The translations under genes and the position numbers were made by a program. Source: Ceratopteris richardii (taxonomy: Eukaryota > Streptophyta > Polypodiopsida > Polypodiales > Pteridaceae). From it: a stretch of DNA of 64,000 nt. The notes beneath the pieces are model-generated. The model searched no databases. It was not told the DNA's origin and saw only the letters and a list, made by a program, of their open reading frames with translations. The first letter of the stretch is position 1, and every line of letters starts with the position of its first letter. The stretch lies in contig CM035406.1 in NCBI GenBank assembly GCA_020310875.1, forward strand, positions 228,674,512 to 228,738,511, written 5' to 3'. Below, piece after piece: positions 1 through 12,048 of this stretch.

Positions 1-37
1 TAAGACAAAAGAATTTGACTTAGTTGCACTATTGGGT

Positions 38-50
38 ACTAAGGTAAGTG
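38..50 (+). promoter_or_regulatory. Candidate 5' splice site in gypsy A leader
   Basis: AAG|GTAAGTG at 41-50 matches the plant donor consensus almost perfectly. Element B has an equivalent site (G|GTAAGT, 45651/45652) about 50 bases after its primer-binding site, so the two are probably the same functional element. Inferred role: donor for a spliced subgenomic RNA carrying the downstream third ORF. Confidence 0.5.
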
Positions 51-814
51 ATTTTAAAAGGTTTCATAAGTTGCATGAGTAAAGGAAATCAAAATTTCAA
101 AAAATTTCAGTGAGAATTGAGTATTAAGTGATTAGGTTAGAGAAGTGGGTACAGAATCGTGATCTTCATCAGTAGAATAAAGAGAGCAAATTTTGTTGGA
201 AGGGATAAGGTTTGTGAATTAAGACCACAAAATTGCTAAGGGACAAGAATCATACAGTGAGAATTTAAATTTGGTGAAAATCACTCACAATCGCGATTGT
301 CTGAAGACTATAAAAGCGTGAAATCTCAGAAAAATATTCATTTGAGTGAAAGAGTGAGTGAGAGGAGCTAAAGGAATCCCAACCTTCTGCAAATACAAGC
401 TTTTTGGACATTTCTTGATCAGGCAGAAAGGTAATTTTCTTACAACAAGTTTTTGCATGATTTCAAGTTCAACCTTTTGGTAAAAGCACAAAAAACACAG
501 AAAATTGTTAAAAAACATGGAGTCACGACTTTCTGTTTTTTGAATTTTTTGGTAGAAAAAATCATTGTTTTGTCAAAAGTCCTTTATTGCATGTCATTAT
601 TTTGCTAAGGCGCTTCCATTAGTAGAAGAAATTAGAAAAACCAAAAACCAAAAATTTACAAAAATTCAGACAGAATTGCGATTCTGTAATCAAACATAAA
701 ATTGTGATTCCATAGTCAAACACAACATCGCGATTCCCAGAATACAATTTTCATAAGAAAATCGTGTTTTTAACAATTGTGAGCAATCATGATTGTCTGG
801 GATCAAAATCGTGG

Positions 815-1257
815 AAAACATGATTCTCTTCACAGAATCGTGAAAAACACAATTCCCTTCACAAAATCATGAAAAACACGATTCCCTTCACAGAATCGTG
901 AAAAACACGATTCCCTTCACAGAATCGTGAAAAACAAGATTCCCTTCACAGAATCGTAAAAAACACGATTCCCTTCACAGAATCGTGAAAAACACAATTC
1001 TCTTCACAGAATCGTGAAAAAACACTATTCCCTTCATAGAATCGTGGAAATCACGATTCCCTTCACAGAATCGTGAAAAACACGATTCCCTTCACAGAAT
1101 CATGAGAAATACGACTCTATTCACAAAATCGTGAGAAATACGATTCTATTCACAGAATCGTGGAAAGTCTGGAATTTCACAAGATCGTGGAAATCACGAT
1201 TCCCTTCAAAAAATCGTGAAAAACAGGATTCTCTTCACAGAATCGTGAATTAGTTGA
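815..1257 (+). repeat. Tandem hairpin array, gypsy A leader
   Basis: About 14 imperfect units of about 30 bases, each containing GAATCGTG, a short A-rich loop and CACGATTC, so each unit is an 8-bp hairpin separated by a CCTTCACA-type spacer. The array ends at the Gag start. The core is a drifted form of the ATCGCGAT palindrome seen upstream in the same leader and in the leaders of elements B and C. Confidence 0.85.
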
Positions 1258-3525
1258 ATGATTTTGAGATCCGTTAACAAATTGTTCACACCTGATAAAC
1301 AAGAGTTAAAAAGGAAGGAGATAGAGCCAGTGTTAGGAGATTTACAAGAAAAGGATTTAGGACAGATAGATAACATGGAAAACCTAAATGAAACAAATGA
1401 AGCCTCTGAAACTAGTGATTATAGAAATATTCTCAAGTACATGCATACAAATAGGTTTGTAACCTATATGTATCAAGATGGGATGCATAAGTTTCTCATT
1501 AGAATGAGAAACTTAGAAGTTCCCTTAAATATAACACCAGTAGCACAATTTAAGGATGGCAGATATGAGGATAGACAGGGATGTGTATACATATTCTCAC
1601 AAGATCCAGAAAACTCTAATGATTTAGGGCAATGTGCAGACAAGAGACCTTGGGAACAAAACCTAGGGCAACCAGACTTGCCAAGACAAAATGAAACTCA
1701 CACTAATATTGAACAACAACAAGGTAGGAGAGTACACATTTCCCCAAATCCTTTTGAAAGAGAAGCAGAAGGAATTAATGATTTTCCAATCAAAAGGAGA
1801 CATCAGTGGCAAAACCAGGGAAAAATGCTTAGGCCCTATCAAGTAGAAAAATGCATGAAGAATCAATATGAAGGATATTATGATCCTCATGCTCATGCTG
1901 CAAAATTCAAAAAATTAATTAGGGTAGAAGAAGTAGAAGATTACAAAGTACAATTTGAAGCATTTGGTCTAACCCTAACTGGACCTGCATTATCTTGGTT
2001 CATTCCATTGAGAAAGGAAATGTATCCCAATATTGAATCCTTCCTTGAAGCCTTTATAGGGGAATTTTCAAAAACTAGAAATAAACATAGTACAGCTATC
2101 CTGATACATAGCTTTAAACAACAAAAAGATGAAAATGTAAGAGAGGCAGCTAGGAGATTCAAGCAATACATTGATAGATGTCCAAGAGAAGAGGTACCTT
2201 CAATGGCAAGACAAGTGTCCTTGTTCATAGAAGGACTGAGAAGTGCACAATTAAGAACCTTGGTGTATCATAGGAGATGTCTTGATCTGGGAGCATGTGT
2301 GAAAGAGGCAATAGACTTGGAGGATAATAGAGGACAAGACTTATTAGCATTTGACCAACCAAGAACAAATGAAGATAAAATTCCACCAGCAAAAGAGTTA
2401 GCACAAGCTATTGCTAAAGCCCTAGAAGTTAACACCAAGACAAATTTGATAAACACCAGGATAGCAACCAATAAGAAATGCTATAATTGTGGAGAAAATC
2501 ATTTGGTTCAACAATGTCCTTATCACAAACCACAACATTTGCAAGATAAAAAACCACTCAAATATTGTACCTTAGAAAGAAAATGGATAAACCATACCAG
2601 AGAAGAGTGCTTCTACAATAAACAACCCATTAAAGAAAGAGAATATGTGAACCAACACAACTTACAAAGAGATATTAGATTTGTTGAGCAACCAAGACCT
2701 GTACTTGGACAACAACCACCATTACCAACAAATGTAGTACAAGTAAAATACACACCAATAGAAGAAGAAAGCTCAAGACTCAGATCATCTTACAGAGATG
2801 ATTATCATTGGAATGAAGGATATCAAGAAGATTGGGAAGGATATGAACAGAGAGAACCAGAACTGCAAGCCTTGGACTTGGGAAACGGGAGAATTGAAAT
2901 GGACACAGCCACATTCATGTACATAACTAATAATTACATGTCCAATTAGAAACCCCAATTCAAAGGAAGTCAAAAGATAACTTGTTATAGATCTGGGGGA
3001 GAACATTTCATTAGAGATTGCCCACAACCTCCTACACTAAGAATAGAAGGAGCCTATTGCAAGGACTGTGGCAGGGAACACTTAATAAAGGATTGCCCAA
3101 GAAACCCTCAAAAACAACAAAACACATCTAGTAACATACCATTAAAAATAGTTAACATAATGGAGCATGAAGAATTGAGTGACCATGATCAAGTAACTGT
3201 AAATGCTATAACAAGAGCACAAGCTAAACAACAAGAAACAACAAAGGAGACACACACACAGGAACATTGGAAAAATTCATTTCCAAAAGAAAAGAAAAAC
3301 AGAAAAAAAGGAAGATGGGAAAGAAAAATGAGAATGGGTAAACATTTGGAAGACGAAACCATGGAACATTCAAACAACAGTCAACCACAAAATACACAGA
3401 CTCAGGAAGAGGCAAAAAATTCACAGTCTGGAGACTCTGATAAGAGCATACAAAGGAGAAGATGGACCAAATCCTACAGATCATCTGATGGCATATCTTA
3501 TGCCAGATTTAGAGGATGAAAGGAT
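1258..3525 (+). pseudogene. gag: Gag region of gypsy A
   Basis: Structural polyprotein of the particle. The start is set by MILRS, matching MNLRS at the Gag start of element B. An N-terminal module (LKYMHTN...YQDG, near residues 60-80) is shared with B and C. The capsid-like retrotransposon Gag domain (LRPYQVEKCMKNQYEGYYDP through CVKEAIDLEDN) follows at about residues 198-360. Zinc-knuckle-like motifs come in two pairs: CYNCGENHLVQQC plus a CX8HX4C relative near 2480-2630, and a second pair near 2985-3110. A charged Lys/Glu-rich linker leads to the protease. The element is broken; the family assignment is secure. Confidence 0.85.
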
Positions 3526-4220
3526 GCAAAGATGTAAACAAATCATACAGGAAGCACAACTCAAAATGGGGGAATTAAACAATTATCAAACAATAGTTGA
3601 AGGATCAAATGAAACAAAAACTAAGAAACATCTTGATCAGGAAGATATTTCACAAATAACTTTCCAATCTAGACAAACACTGTACAATTTTATACCACAC
3701 CACAATGGAGGAGATAGTAAAACAAAATCCTCACTTACAACACGATATAAAAAATTGGGAAACAAAGTCAAAGAACCTAGATCCACAACAACAAGAATTG
3801 GAAGAATTGTTGTACATACCTATTGATAAAATAGGAGGATACCGTGAAGGAGAAGAAGGGAACTCAACCTTGAAAATACAATTTGGTAATAATCATGCCA
3901 AGGCCATATTAGACAGTGGATCAAGAGTGGCTATCATGACTAAACAAACCTGGGAGAAATGGGGAAAAAATGAGTTAATACCCACTAAAATTAGATTACA
4001 ACTTGCAGATGGACACATAGAAAAACCCCTAGGAATATGGGAAAAGGTGATTGTGGAAATATGTGGAATAGAGATAGAGCATACTTTTGCCATAGTTGAA
4101 TTCCCACAATCCACTTCATATGAAATCATCCTAGGAAGACCATTTATGAGACAAATGCAAATTGTGCAAGATTGGGGTAATGAATGCCTATATCTTCAAA
4201 GCAAAGGATATGCCCCAACA
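3526..4220 (+). pseudogene. pro: Gag-Pol linker and retropepsin (PR1) of gypsy A
   Basis: Aspartic protease domain at about 3830-4205. The catalytic loop reads AILDSGS, followed by a flap-like region and the C-terminal ILGRPFMRQ signature typical of gypsy retropepsins, then VQDWG as in elements B and C. Before it is a linker with a helical motif (DLEDERMQRCKQIIQEAQ) equivalent to the ER..IC.K..E.AQ motif of B and C. Expected role is cleavage of the Gag-Pol polyprotein in the particle. Confidence 0.8.
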
Positions 4221-5130
4221 ACTTTTCAAAGATTGATGTCACATATTCAAAGAATTTCTTAGAAATATAATGGAAATTTATGTGGATGATCTTTGCACTT
4301 TTTCATTAAAAAGACAAGATCATTTAAAGGATCTGGAAAATATATTAAAAAAATGTAGAACATAGAGAGTATGTTTAAATCTAGAGAAATGTGTGTTCTT
4401 TGTGAGGCAAGGGAGAATGTTAGGTCACATAGTTTCCAAAAATGGAATTTCAACTGATGAAAGAAAAATTAAGGTCATAGTGGAACTTCCAAGACCAACA
4501 AATGCAAAAGAACTTCAAACTTTCATGGGACATTGTGGGTATTATAGAAAATTTTTACACAAGTTTGCAGACATTGCAAAACCTTTATATGCATTGATCA
4601 CAAAATTTGAGTGGACCAAAGAGTGTGACCAAGCTTTTGAGACTTTAAAAACTTGCTTGGTAACAGCACCAATTCTAAAAACTCCACAATGGAATAAAAT
4701 TTTTCATGTTCATGTGGATGCTTCAAATTATGCTTTGGGATGTGTGTTAGCACAACCAATAGAAGGGAGCAAATTAGACTTTCCAATTGCTTATGCTAGT
4801 AGGCAATTGAATTCAGCAGAAAAAAATTATACAACCACTAAAAGGGAAGGGTTGGGAATGATATTTGGTGTGAAAAATAATAGACATTATCTTTTAGCCA
4901 ACAAGTTTAAATTCTTTGTGGATCACCAAGCTTTACTCTATTTAGTAAACAAACCATGCCATACAAGTAGGATAGTCAGATGGTTCCTCCTACTGATGGA
5001 ATTTGAATTTGAGGTAGTGGTCAGACAAGGAAAAACTCATTTGAGAGCAGACCATTTGTCCAGAATCCAAACCAAAGAGCCAAGTTCACCTTTAAATGAT
5101 GACTTACCAGATGCATATCTATTTAAAATA
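4221..5130 (+). pseudogene. pol: RT (partial) and RNase H of gypsy A
   Basis: The palm motif YVDDLCT is followed by the RT thumb/connection (GHIVSKNGIST, MGHCGYYRKF) and a Ty3-type RNase H from HVDASNYALGCVLAQP through DHQALLYLVNK to RADHLSR. Only part of RT is represented. The RNase H residue pattern and the RWFLLLMEFEFEVV/ADHLSR ending place it near Athila/Tat elements rather than chromoviruses. I see no second, archaeal-type RNase H of the Tat kind. Confidence 0.85.
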
Positions 5131-6518
5131 GAAAGTATTCCTGAATGGGCCATGACTTTAGTACCTTTGCTAACCATGGGACCTTGTAGAATATCTGGAA
5201 ACAACACACATCTGGTATTACAAAGTAGGAATTTTGTACTACTAGCTGGACATTTGTATCATCTCAATCATATATGTATATTGGAATATTGTACTCCAGA
5301 AGATGAGCAGCAGGAGTATTTAAGAAGAGCTCATTGTTGGAATCCTTGTACTCATGCTTCCATGATAGTCACCTTAAACAATCTCAATAGGATGGGAGTA
5401 CATTGACCTAATAAGATTCAAGATGTAAAAAAAATATGTTTCCAACTGCTGGGAATGCCAATCCTTGCAAAATTCAAAAATTACAACTTTATATTGGTTT
5501 GAGAAAAATCCAGATTGGAGTACAAACATAATTGAGGAGTTGAAAAGAAATAAGAAAGGAGAGCCAATAAGAGTTAGTGCAGACTCAAGGAATTTACAAA
5601 TGATTTCTGAAGAGTATCAACTGATAGGAGATCAATTGTACAAGAAAGGGATGGATGGATATTTAAGAATCTGTGTTCCTGAAAATAAGTATATGGAAAT
5701 GTTAGAGATGGCACATTCTAGAGTGGCAGGAGGACATTTTTCAAGTGAAAGGACTACTAGACTCATATTATATTCTGGTTTTTGGTGGCCAACTCTATTT
5801 CCTGATGCAAGAACATATGTGAAAAGATGTGACATTTGTCAAAGAGTGAGTCAACCAAGTAAAAGGGACAATATGCCATTAGTACCACTCATTTCAGCAA
5901 GAGCATTTAGTAAATGGGGGTTGGATTTCATTGGACCTATACATCCTCTAGCAAAACAATCCCATGCTGAATATATACTAGTAGCCACAGATTACCTGAC
6001 CAAATGGGCAAAGGCCAGGGCTACAAAAAGGAATGATGCTCAGACTACTGCAAGATTTCTTTATGGAAATATTATGACCAGATTTGGATTACCAATTGAA
6101 TTGGTAAGTGATAGGGGGACTCACTTTTTGAACCAAATAATAGAAAACATAACTGAGTATTTCATGATTAGTCATAGGAAGTCAGCCCCTTATCATCCAC
6201 AAGCCAATGGATTAGCAAAAAGTACTACTAAAGTACTTTGCACTGTTTTGTCAAAGTTGCTAAACACAAATAGGAATGATTGGGATTTGCAACTTAATCA
6301 TGTCTTATGGGCTTATAGAGTGGCATACAAAACTGCACTTGGAACCACACCATCTAATTTGGTATATGCACAAAATGCAGTTTTGCCTTTAGAATTTCTC
6401 ATTCCAACATTAAAAGTGGGAAATCAATACAAGTGTATTGGACATGAGTTATCTGAGAGAGTGGTGGAATTGGAAAAACTTGGAGCTTCCAGACTTCAAG
6501 CAATCATGAGCATATATG
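5131..6518 (+). pseudogene. int: Integrase of gypsy A with two HHCC modules
   Basis: A first, decayed zinc-binding-like module lies at about 5260-5450 (CTPEDEQQEYLRRAHC). The normal HHCC module follows at about 5640-5840 (HSRVAGGHF ... YVKRCDICQ). The rve catalytic core starts at WGLDFIGPI and continues through ATDYLTKWAK, LVSDRGTHF and SAPYHPQANG. The C-terminal part stops where the copia LTR begins at 6519. Role: insertion of the cDNA into the genome. The HHCC duplication is shared with B and C. Confidence 0.85.
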
Positions 6519-7778
6519 TGAAGAGATGGATAGGTATGTGCTTGAAGATGAAGAGGTGTTGCAAAATCCTTGATCTACACCAGCCAAATGAACTCCAGGA
6601 GTATATGATGGGCCCTTTTAGCTTGCCAATGGATGTATTAGACACCCTATGTACCTTGGAAGATCACTCTCAAAAAGATAGATCAAAACAGATAAGTTGG
6701 AGTTAGCTCACAGGTGAAGAACTTGCTATTTTGGTTCATACACCTGTCCAATGTTTTGCAAAATTCTCTGAGCACAGTAGCAGTTAACTTAATTCCTCTT
6801 CGGGAAGTCTAGTTAACTTGAAGATATAACTTTAAAGAGTAATCTCATCAAAATTAAGGAATCACACACTGAGAATGATGTTTAACAACTGATGACATCA
6901 TTCCAATTTTCACGGCTACTACAGTAATGAGACTAGTGCACAGAAAAACAAACATAACTCCAGATTTAAGAATCCAATGATTATGAAAATTTGAATGCTT
7001 ATCCTACAAAATATGATAAATCCAACAAGATTTAAATCATTGAATTTTGGTAAGCACACACTGAGAGACAGCTATAACAAGGTGAGTAAAAACGTCGCAT
7101 ACCTAACAGAGAAGTGAAAATGAACAGACAGGGTTGACTTCAACTGAACATAACTGAATATTGAAACACCCAAATGAAATGAAACTTGGTGGCATATAGT
7201 CGACTTATAGAGCTAACTTTACCAAGTTAAATCACTGAAAATGATGCACAAAGCTTAGAGAAACCATCTCTGCAATCTGACTGAGAAAACTGAGAGATAT
7301 GGCAGTGAGTAGTACATTTCACAAGAACATGGAAATATGAACTCAAATGATCATGAAAATGAAAGTATATTGATTGTACAATACAATGGACTTATTGATA
7401 CATATGTGTGCCTTAGAATCACACCTTGATATGGCATACAACTCAGCTCTTGGAGGTCTTCACATAACCACAACTAAGACTACCATGTATTTATAGTTGA
7501 TCTTGGAAGGCTAACTTCCCTCAATCACTCTTCAATCAATTTGTGATCGATTTGATTCTTTACCTACCACAAATCAAGAATTCGTGGCTCCTCTTGCCCT
7601 TTTTGATCAAGTGGACTCAACCACTTAAGATTCTTTCACTTTTACATTAAGTAAACTCTTTAAAAGTTACAAGAGGTAGTTCACAAGTGAACTTTACATT
7701 GTCTTCATTTTAAGGCTTCTTCTATCACTTGGTGGGGCTCAAGCCAATACTTAGGCTTGTCATAGACTTGCTCCAACA
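6519..7778 (-). repeat. 3' LTR of copia-1
   Basis: 1,260-bp LTR, directly repeated at 12049-13292. On the minus strand it begins TGTTGGAGCAAGTC right after a purine tract and ends CATCTCTTCA. It contains a TATA box (see separate entry). Confidence 0.9.
7483..7496 (-). promoter_or_regulatory. TATA box in copia-1 3' LTR
   Basis: On the minus strand the sequence is CTATAAATACATGG, a good plant TATA box. The other LTR has the equivalent CTATAAACACATGG at about 12997-13010. Transcription would start about 30 bases further along the minus strand and define the U3/R border. Confidence 0.6.
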
Positions 7779-7795
7779 GCTCCCCTCAAGCCAAG
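7779..7795 (-). other. Polypurine tract of copia-1
   Basis: Minus-strand purine run GGCTTGAGGGGAGC directly upstream of the 3' LTR start TGTTGG. This is the plus-strand DNA primer position of LTR elements. The copy at 13293-13306 has one more G. Confidence 0.75.
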
Positions 7796-7804
7796 TATGC
7801 TTGA

Positions 7805-9420
7805 GGTCTTCAATCTTCCAAGATTACATGCAAACCAATCATAGCCTTGAATTTGCAAAGCTTTGTACCATCCAATGCTTTGGTTAGAATATTTGCACAT
7901 TGATGATGAGTGGACACATATGATATTTGAATCTCTTTGCTTAGAACCTTCTCTCTTACATAGTGATAATGAACTTCAATATGTTTAGTCCTTGCATGAA
8001 AAATAGGATTAGTAGCCAAATGAATAGAACTCATATTGTGACCATAAATAGTTGGAGTTCCAAACTCCAATCCAAGATCTTTGAATAATGTCTTCATCCA
8101 CATAGCTTCTTGTGTAGCTATGGCAAGACCTCTATATTCAGCGTCAGTAGAAGAGAGAGTAACTGTGGGTTGCTTCTTGGATGACCATGAAATAAGCTTT
8201 GAAACTGCAAAGGTAAGATAACCTGAAGTGCTCCTTGTATCTTCCTTGGAGCCAGCCCAATCTGCATAAGAAAATAGCTTCAAACCTCAATCAGATACAT
8301 AGGGATAATAAAGTCCTTCATTTATGGTTCGTTTGAGATACTTGAGAATCGTTTTGGCAGCATCCATGTGTGATTTCCTTGGTGTGTGCATAAATTGACT
8401 TAGCACACTCACACTGTAACATATATCTACTCTTGTCAATGTGGGATAGTTGAGACTACCCACTAGACTTTGATATGATATGATTTCCTCTATGAGTTCA
8501 CCTTCATGTGAGCTCAATTTGTGATTGATCTCCATTGGAGTACCTGCAATCTTACAATCTTGCATCTTGAATTTTGCCAACATGTCCTTAATGTACTTTC
8601 TTTGAGTGAGAAACAAACCATGATTTTTGTAGACAACTTCCAAACCTAGAAAGTAGGTAAGTGAACCCAAATCACTCATCTTGAACTCTTCTCTCATCTG
8701 ATCCTTGATCTTCTTCATACCATCTACATCATTTCCTGTCAATATAATATTATCTACATATACACATAGGTAGATGATCTCAGAATTACTCTTTTTAATA
8801 AAGAGTGAAGGATCTGCCTTGCTTGATTGAAAGCCTTTGTCCTGCAAGAATGAAACAAGCCTGAAATTCCAAGCTCTTGGAGCTCGCTTGAGAACATACA
8901 ATGCTTTGTTAACTTTACACACATCATCAAGATAAACTTGATTCTCAAAACCAAGTGACTCTGCCATATATACCTCTTCTGTTATCCAACCATTCAAGAA
9001 TGCATTCTTTACATCTAGTTGAAGTATCTTCAAATTCTTGGAAGAGGCAATACTAAGCAAAACCCTAATAGTAGGTATCTTTGCCACAATAGAGAAGGTC
9101 TCCGCATAATCAATTCCCTGAGTTTGTGCAAATCCTTTTGCTACAAGCCTTGCCTTATACCTGTTAATGGAACCATCAGAATTCTTCTTGAGTTTATAGA
9201 CCCATATTGAGCCTATTGCCTTCGTGGATAAAGTCTTGGGCACCAAATCCCAAGTGTTGTTTTCCTCAAGTGCTTCAATCTCTTCCTTCATTTCATGCTT
9301 CCATTCTGTTTTTGCTTTGGCCTCTTCAAATGATGATGGCCCCGCTTGGTTTATGTCATGTGCTATGTAGATAGAATGTTTAGTTACTAATGAGGTGTCA
9401 AACCCATACCTTTCTGGTTT
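7805..9420 (-). pseudogene. pol: RT and RNase H of copia-1
   Basis: The copia RT domain opens with the typical WKHEMKEEIEALEENNTW and WVYKLKKNSDGSINRYKARL motifs. It continues through the polymerase region (LQLDVKNAFLNG, KADPSLFIKK) and LTYFLGLEVVYKNHG. The copia RNase H at the end carries KQPTVTLSSTDAEYRGLA and TKHIEVHYHYVREK and finishes at ADILTKAL-type sequence. Role: copying element RNA to cDNA. It is very similar (about 95% by eye) to the copy at 13325-14850. Broken element. Confidence 0.9.
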
Positions 9421-10500
9421 TTTCTTTTCCTTCATAGATCTTCTTAGGCCATGATGTGATGATTCTGCCTCATGTCCAAGTTCCTGCAATTTTGCTTTAC
9501 CTTTAGACTTCCATGCTTTGATCTTTTCCATCTGAGATTCTTCATCATCCTCTGAGGTGTCTTGTTCTTCAATCTTATGTTGTTCTCTACCAAGATTTGG
9601 AAAATCTTCTTCAAGATCATATGTTAAATTGACCTTCTTGCATGAATCTTCATACAACGAATTGTTCTCATCAAAAACTACATCTCTACTTACCAAGAAT
9701 CCTTTGTTGGTAGGGCTGTATAACATGTAACCCTTTTGATTGTTGTCATATCCAATGAATACTCACCTTTCTGCCTTTGGATCCATCTTGTCTCTAACCT
9801 GTGAAGGAACATGAGCAAAAGCAATACATCCAAAAATTTTACAATGATCTAAGCTTGGTCTTCTTCCATTCCAAGCCTCATATGGCGTCATCCCATCAAG
9901 GGATTTTGAAGGCAACCTGTTATACAAGTAAGTGGCTGTAGATACAGCCTCAGCCCATAGATAATTAGGCAAATGCTTTTCATTTAACATGGACCTTGCA
10001 GCTTCAACAATTGTGCTATTCCTCCTTTCTATCACTCCATTTTGCTCAGGAGTGTACCTTGTAGTTACCTCTCTTTTGATTCCTCTTTCGTGAAGAAAAG
10101 AATCAAACTCATGGGAGAAGTATTCTCCCCCTCCATCTGACCTTAGCTTTTTTAGTGATTTACCTGTTTGATTCTCCACAAGAGCCAAATATCTTTTGAA
10201 ACATGAAAAAACTTCATCTTTGTGTTTCATAAAGAATAGGATAGTCCATCTGCTGCAATCATCAATAAAGGAGACATAATACCTTGATCCAGATACTGAA
10301 GCATCCTTGCTAGGTCCCCATACATCTGTATGAACCAACTCCAAGAGATCTCCATGCATATAAACTTTCTTCATGAATGGTAACCTGTGAGACTTTCCAA
10401 ATTGACAAGCACTACATTTATAAATCATATGTTGTTTTGACAAGTTAGGGAGTCCAAGTACACTTTGGTCCCTGCAAATTTGCTTTAAAATGACCTTTCA
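9421..10500 (-). pseudogene. int: Integrase of copia-1
   Basis: Copia integrase. The C-X2-C half of the zinc domain (KCSACQFGKSHRLPF) is followed by the catalytic core from LVHTDVWGPS, YYVSFIDDCSRW and LRSDGGGEYFS to TPEQNGVIER, then the copia-specific C-terminal signature (PYEAWNGRRPSLDHCKIFGC). The order integrase before RT is the diagnostic copia arrangement. An acidic stretch (EEQDTSEDDEESQMEKIKAW) joins it to RT. Confidence 0.9.
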
Positions 10501-11953
10501 CCAATATGTGCTAACCTTTTGTGCCATACTTCCAATTTTGTGAGTGTCTAACTACCATAATTTAAGAGAGCAATGTTTCTAGTGTCTTGTAATAAAAATG
10601 TGAACAATCTACCTGTCTTTTCACCTTTTGCAATTATTCTGAATCCTTGACTTGGATCTTCAACAAATGCTCCTGTTTTTGTGAACCTTACTTGCAACCC
10701 TTTCTCTACTATCTGCCCAACACTTATCAAATTCTTTGTCATGGTAGGGACATAGAGTACCTTATTGAGTAGGTTGATGTTTCCATCAAGTGCTTTGACA
10801 TTGCCTATTTTCTCCATAGGATGTCTTGTGTCATCTCCTATTTGTACCTCATGCTTATTCCTTGGATCTTCTAAATCTGATAGGAGTGCCAAATTTCCTA
10901 CCACATGATTTGAACAACTTGAATCTATGTAGAAAACATGCTCATCAGATTTACCTTGTGGTATAGCCATGTTCATGATCAATAATGAATCCTCTTTGTT
11001 TGAGTCTTCTGTGTAGTTATTGAAGTCTCTCCTTCCTTCGTAGCCTCCTTGATAGTTTGAATGATTGTAGTTGTTGTAGCTACCATGATAATTGTTGAAC
11101 CTTCCTCTTGAGTAGCCATAACTTCCTCTATTGTATCCTCTGCCTCTTTGATAATTGAAATTCCTAAAGCAATTTTCAGTTGTATGATTAGTTAATCCAC
11201 AAATAGAACATGATTTGGAGTCTTGGGATCTCCCCCTACCTTGTCTACCTCCTCTTCCTCTACCTCTTCCATGTCTTCCTCTACCTGCATAGTTAGCTTG
11301 ATATGTACCTGTTTCATCATCCACTTTCTTTGCCTTTCCTTTGTTATCTTTGGACTTGCTTTTATTAGTGTATAAAGCTGAAGATTGATTACCTTTAGAG
11401 CTTTCTCCATTTTCTATAAGCTTTGCCTCTTGAGTAAGTAGTTGTCCAATGAGTGTATTGAAATCAAGTACATGCATGTCCATGTACAAATCCATAGCTG
11501 TGGTGAATGCTTCCCACTTGTCATCTGCCTTCAAGCCATTGATGACCTGCCTTACAATTTGCTCTTCATCTATTACCTCTCCAATGCTTCCCAACTGATC
11601 TGCTATGTCCTTGAGCTTTGTGACAAAATTAGTCACATTTTGTTTGGGAGCCTTCTTGAGAGTTGTGAAATCCAGCCATAGTTGATGCTTCCTAGCTTTG
11701 GTACTTGAAGAGAAGAAGGCTTCAAGTGCATCCCACACTTCCTGAGATATCTTACAACTTCTAATGTGAGGCAACAAAACATCTTAGATAGAGTTGAGGA
11801 GATAAGACCTTGCGAGTGCATCCTTGGAGCACGATGTGCTCAATCTTTCCTGCTCTTCTTGTGTTGGTTGACTTTTGTTCCTGAAACTTGGCATAACTTC
11901 ATCTCCAGCCACATAACCATATAAACTTCTACCTTGGAGATAAGCTTCCATTC
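10501..11953 (-). pseudogene. gag: Gag and protease of copia-1
   Basis: The Gag start is placed at MEAYLQGRSLYGY, just inside the primer site. The UBN2-type copia Gag domain (VWDALEAFFSSSTKARKHQLW, GLKADDKWEAF) is followed by an RGRG-rich basic stretch, one CCHC knuckle (CSICGLTNHTTENC) and a Tyr/Asn/Gly-rich region. The protease follows with FYIDSSCSNH and the copia GAG-pre-integrase link NLISVGQIVEKGLQVRF. The Gly/Arg and Tyr/Asn-rich segment is long for the family. Broken element. Confidence 0.85.
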
Positions 11954-12033
11954 TTAATGACCAAGCTCAGTAGTTACCTCTGTCCAATTTGTCAATTGAT
12001 GAAGGAAATCCATCTCCCATGTTGTCCAACCTT

Positions 12034-12045
12034 GCTCTGATACCA
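12034..12045 (-). other. Primer-binding site of copia-1 (tRNA-iMet)
   Basis: Minus strand TGGTATCAGAGC, complementary to the 3' end of plant initiator tRNA-Met, three bases inside the 5' LTR. It is the standard priming site for plant copia elements and fixes the orientation. Confidence 0.9.
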
Positions 12046-12048
12046 CTA

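Larger units (their letters stand above)
1..1257 (+). other. Untranslated leader of gypsy A
   Basis: Sequence between the primer-binding region (outside the window) and Gag. It is AT-rich and non-coding. It opens with a good splice-donor-like site near position 43, contains an isolated palindrome AATCGCGATT near 287-296 and a related one near 727, and ends in a tandem hairpin array just before the Gag start. Leaders of elements B and C have the same plan. Confidence 0.7.

Noticed and set aside
815-1257. Possible satellite or centromeric repeat
   Set aside because: The array is short, ends exactly at a Gag start and has counterparts at the same place in two other gypsy elements.
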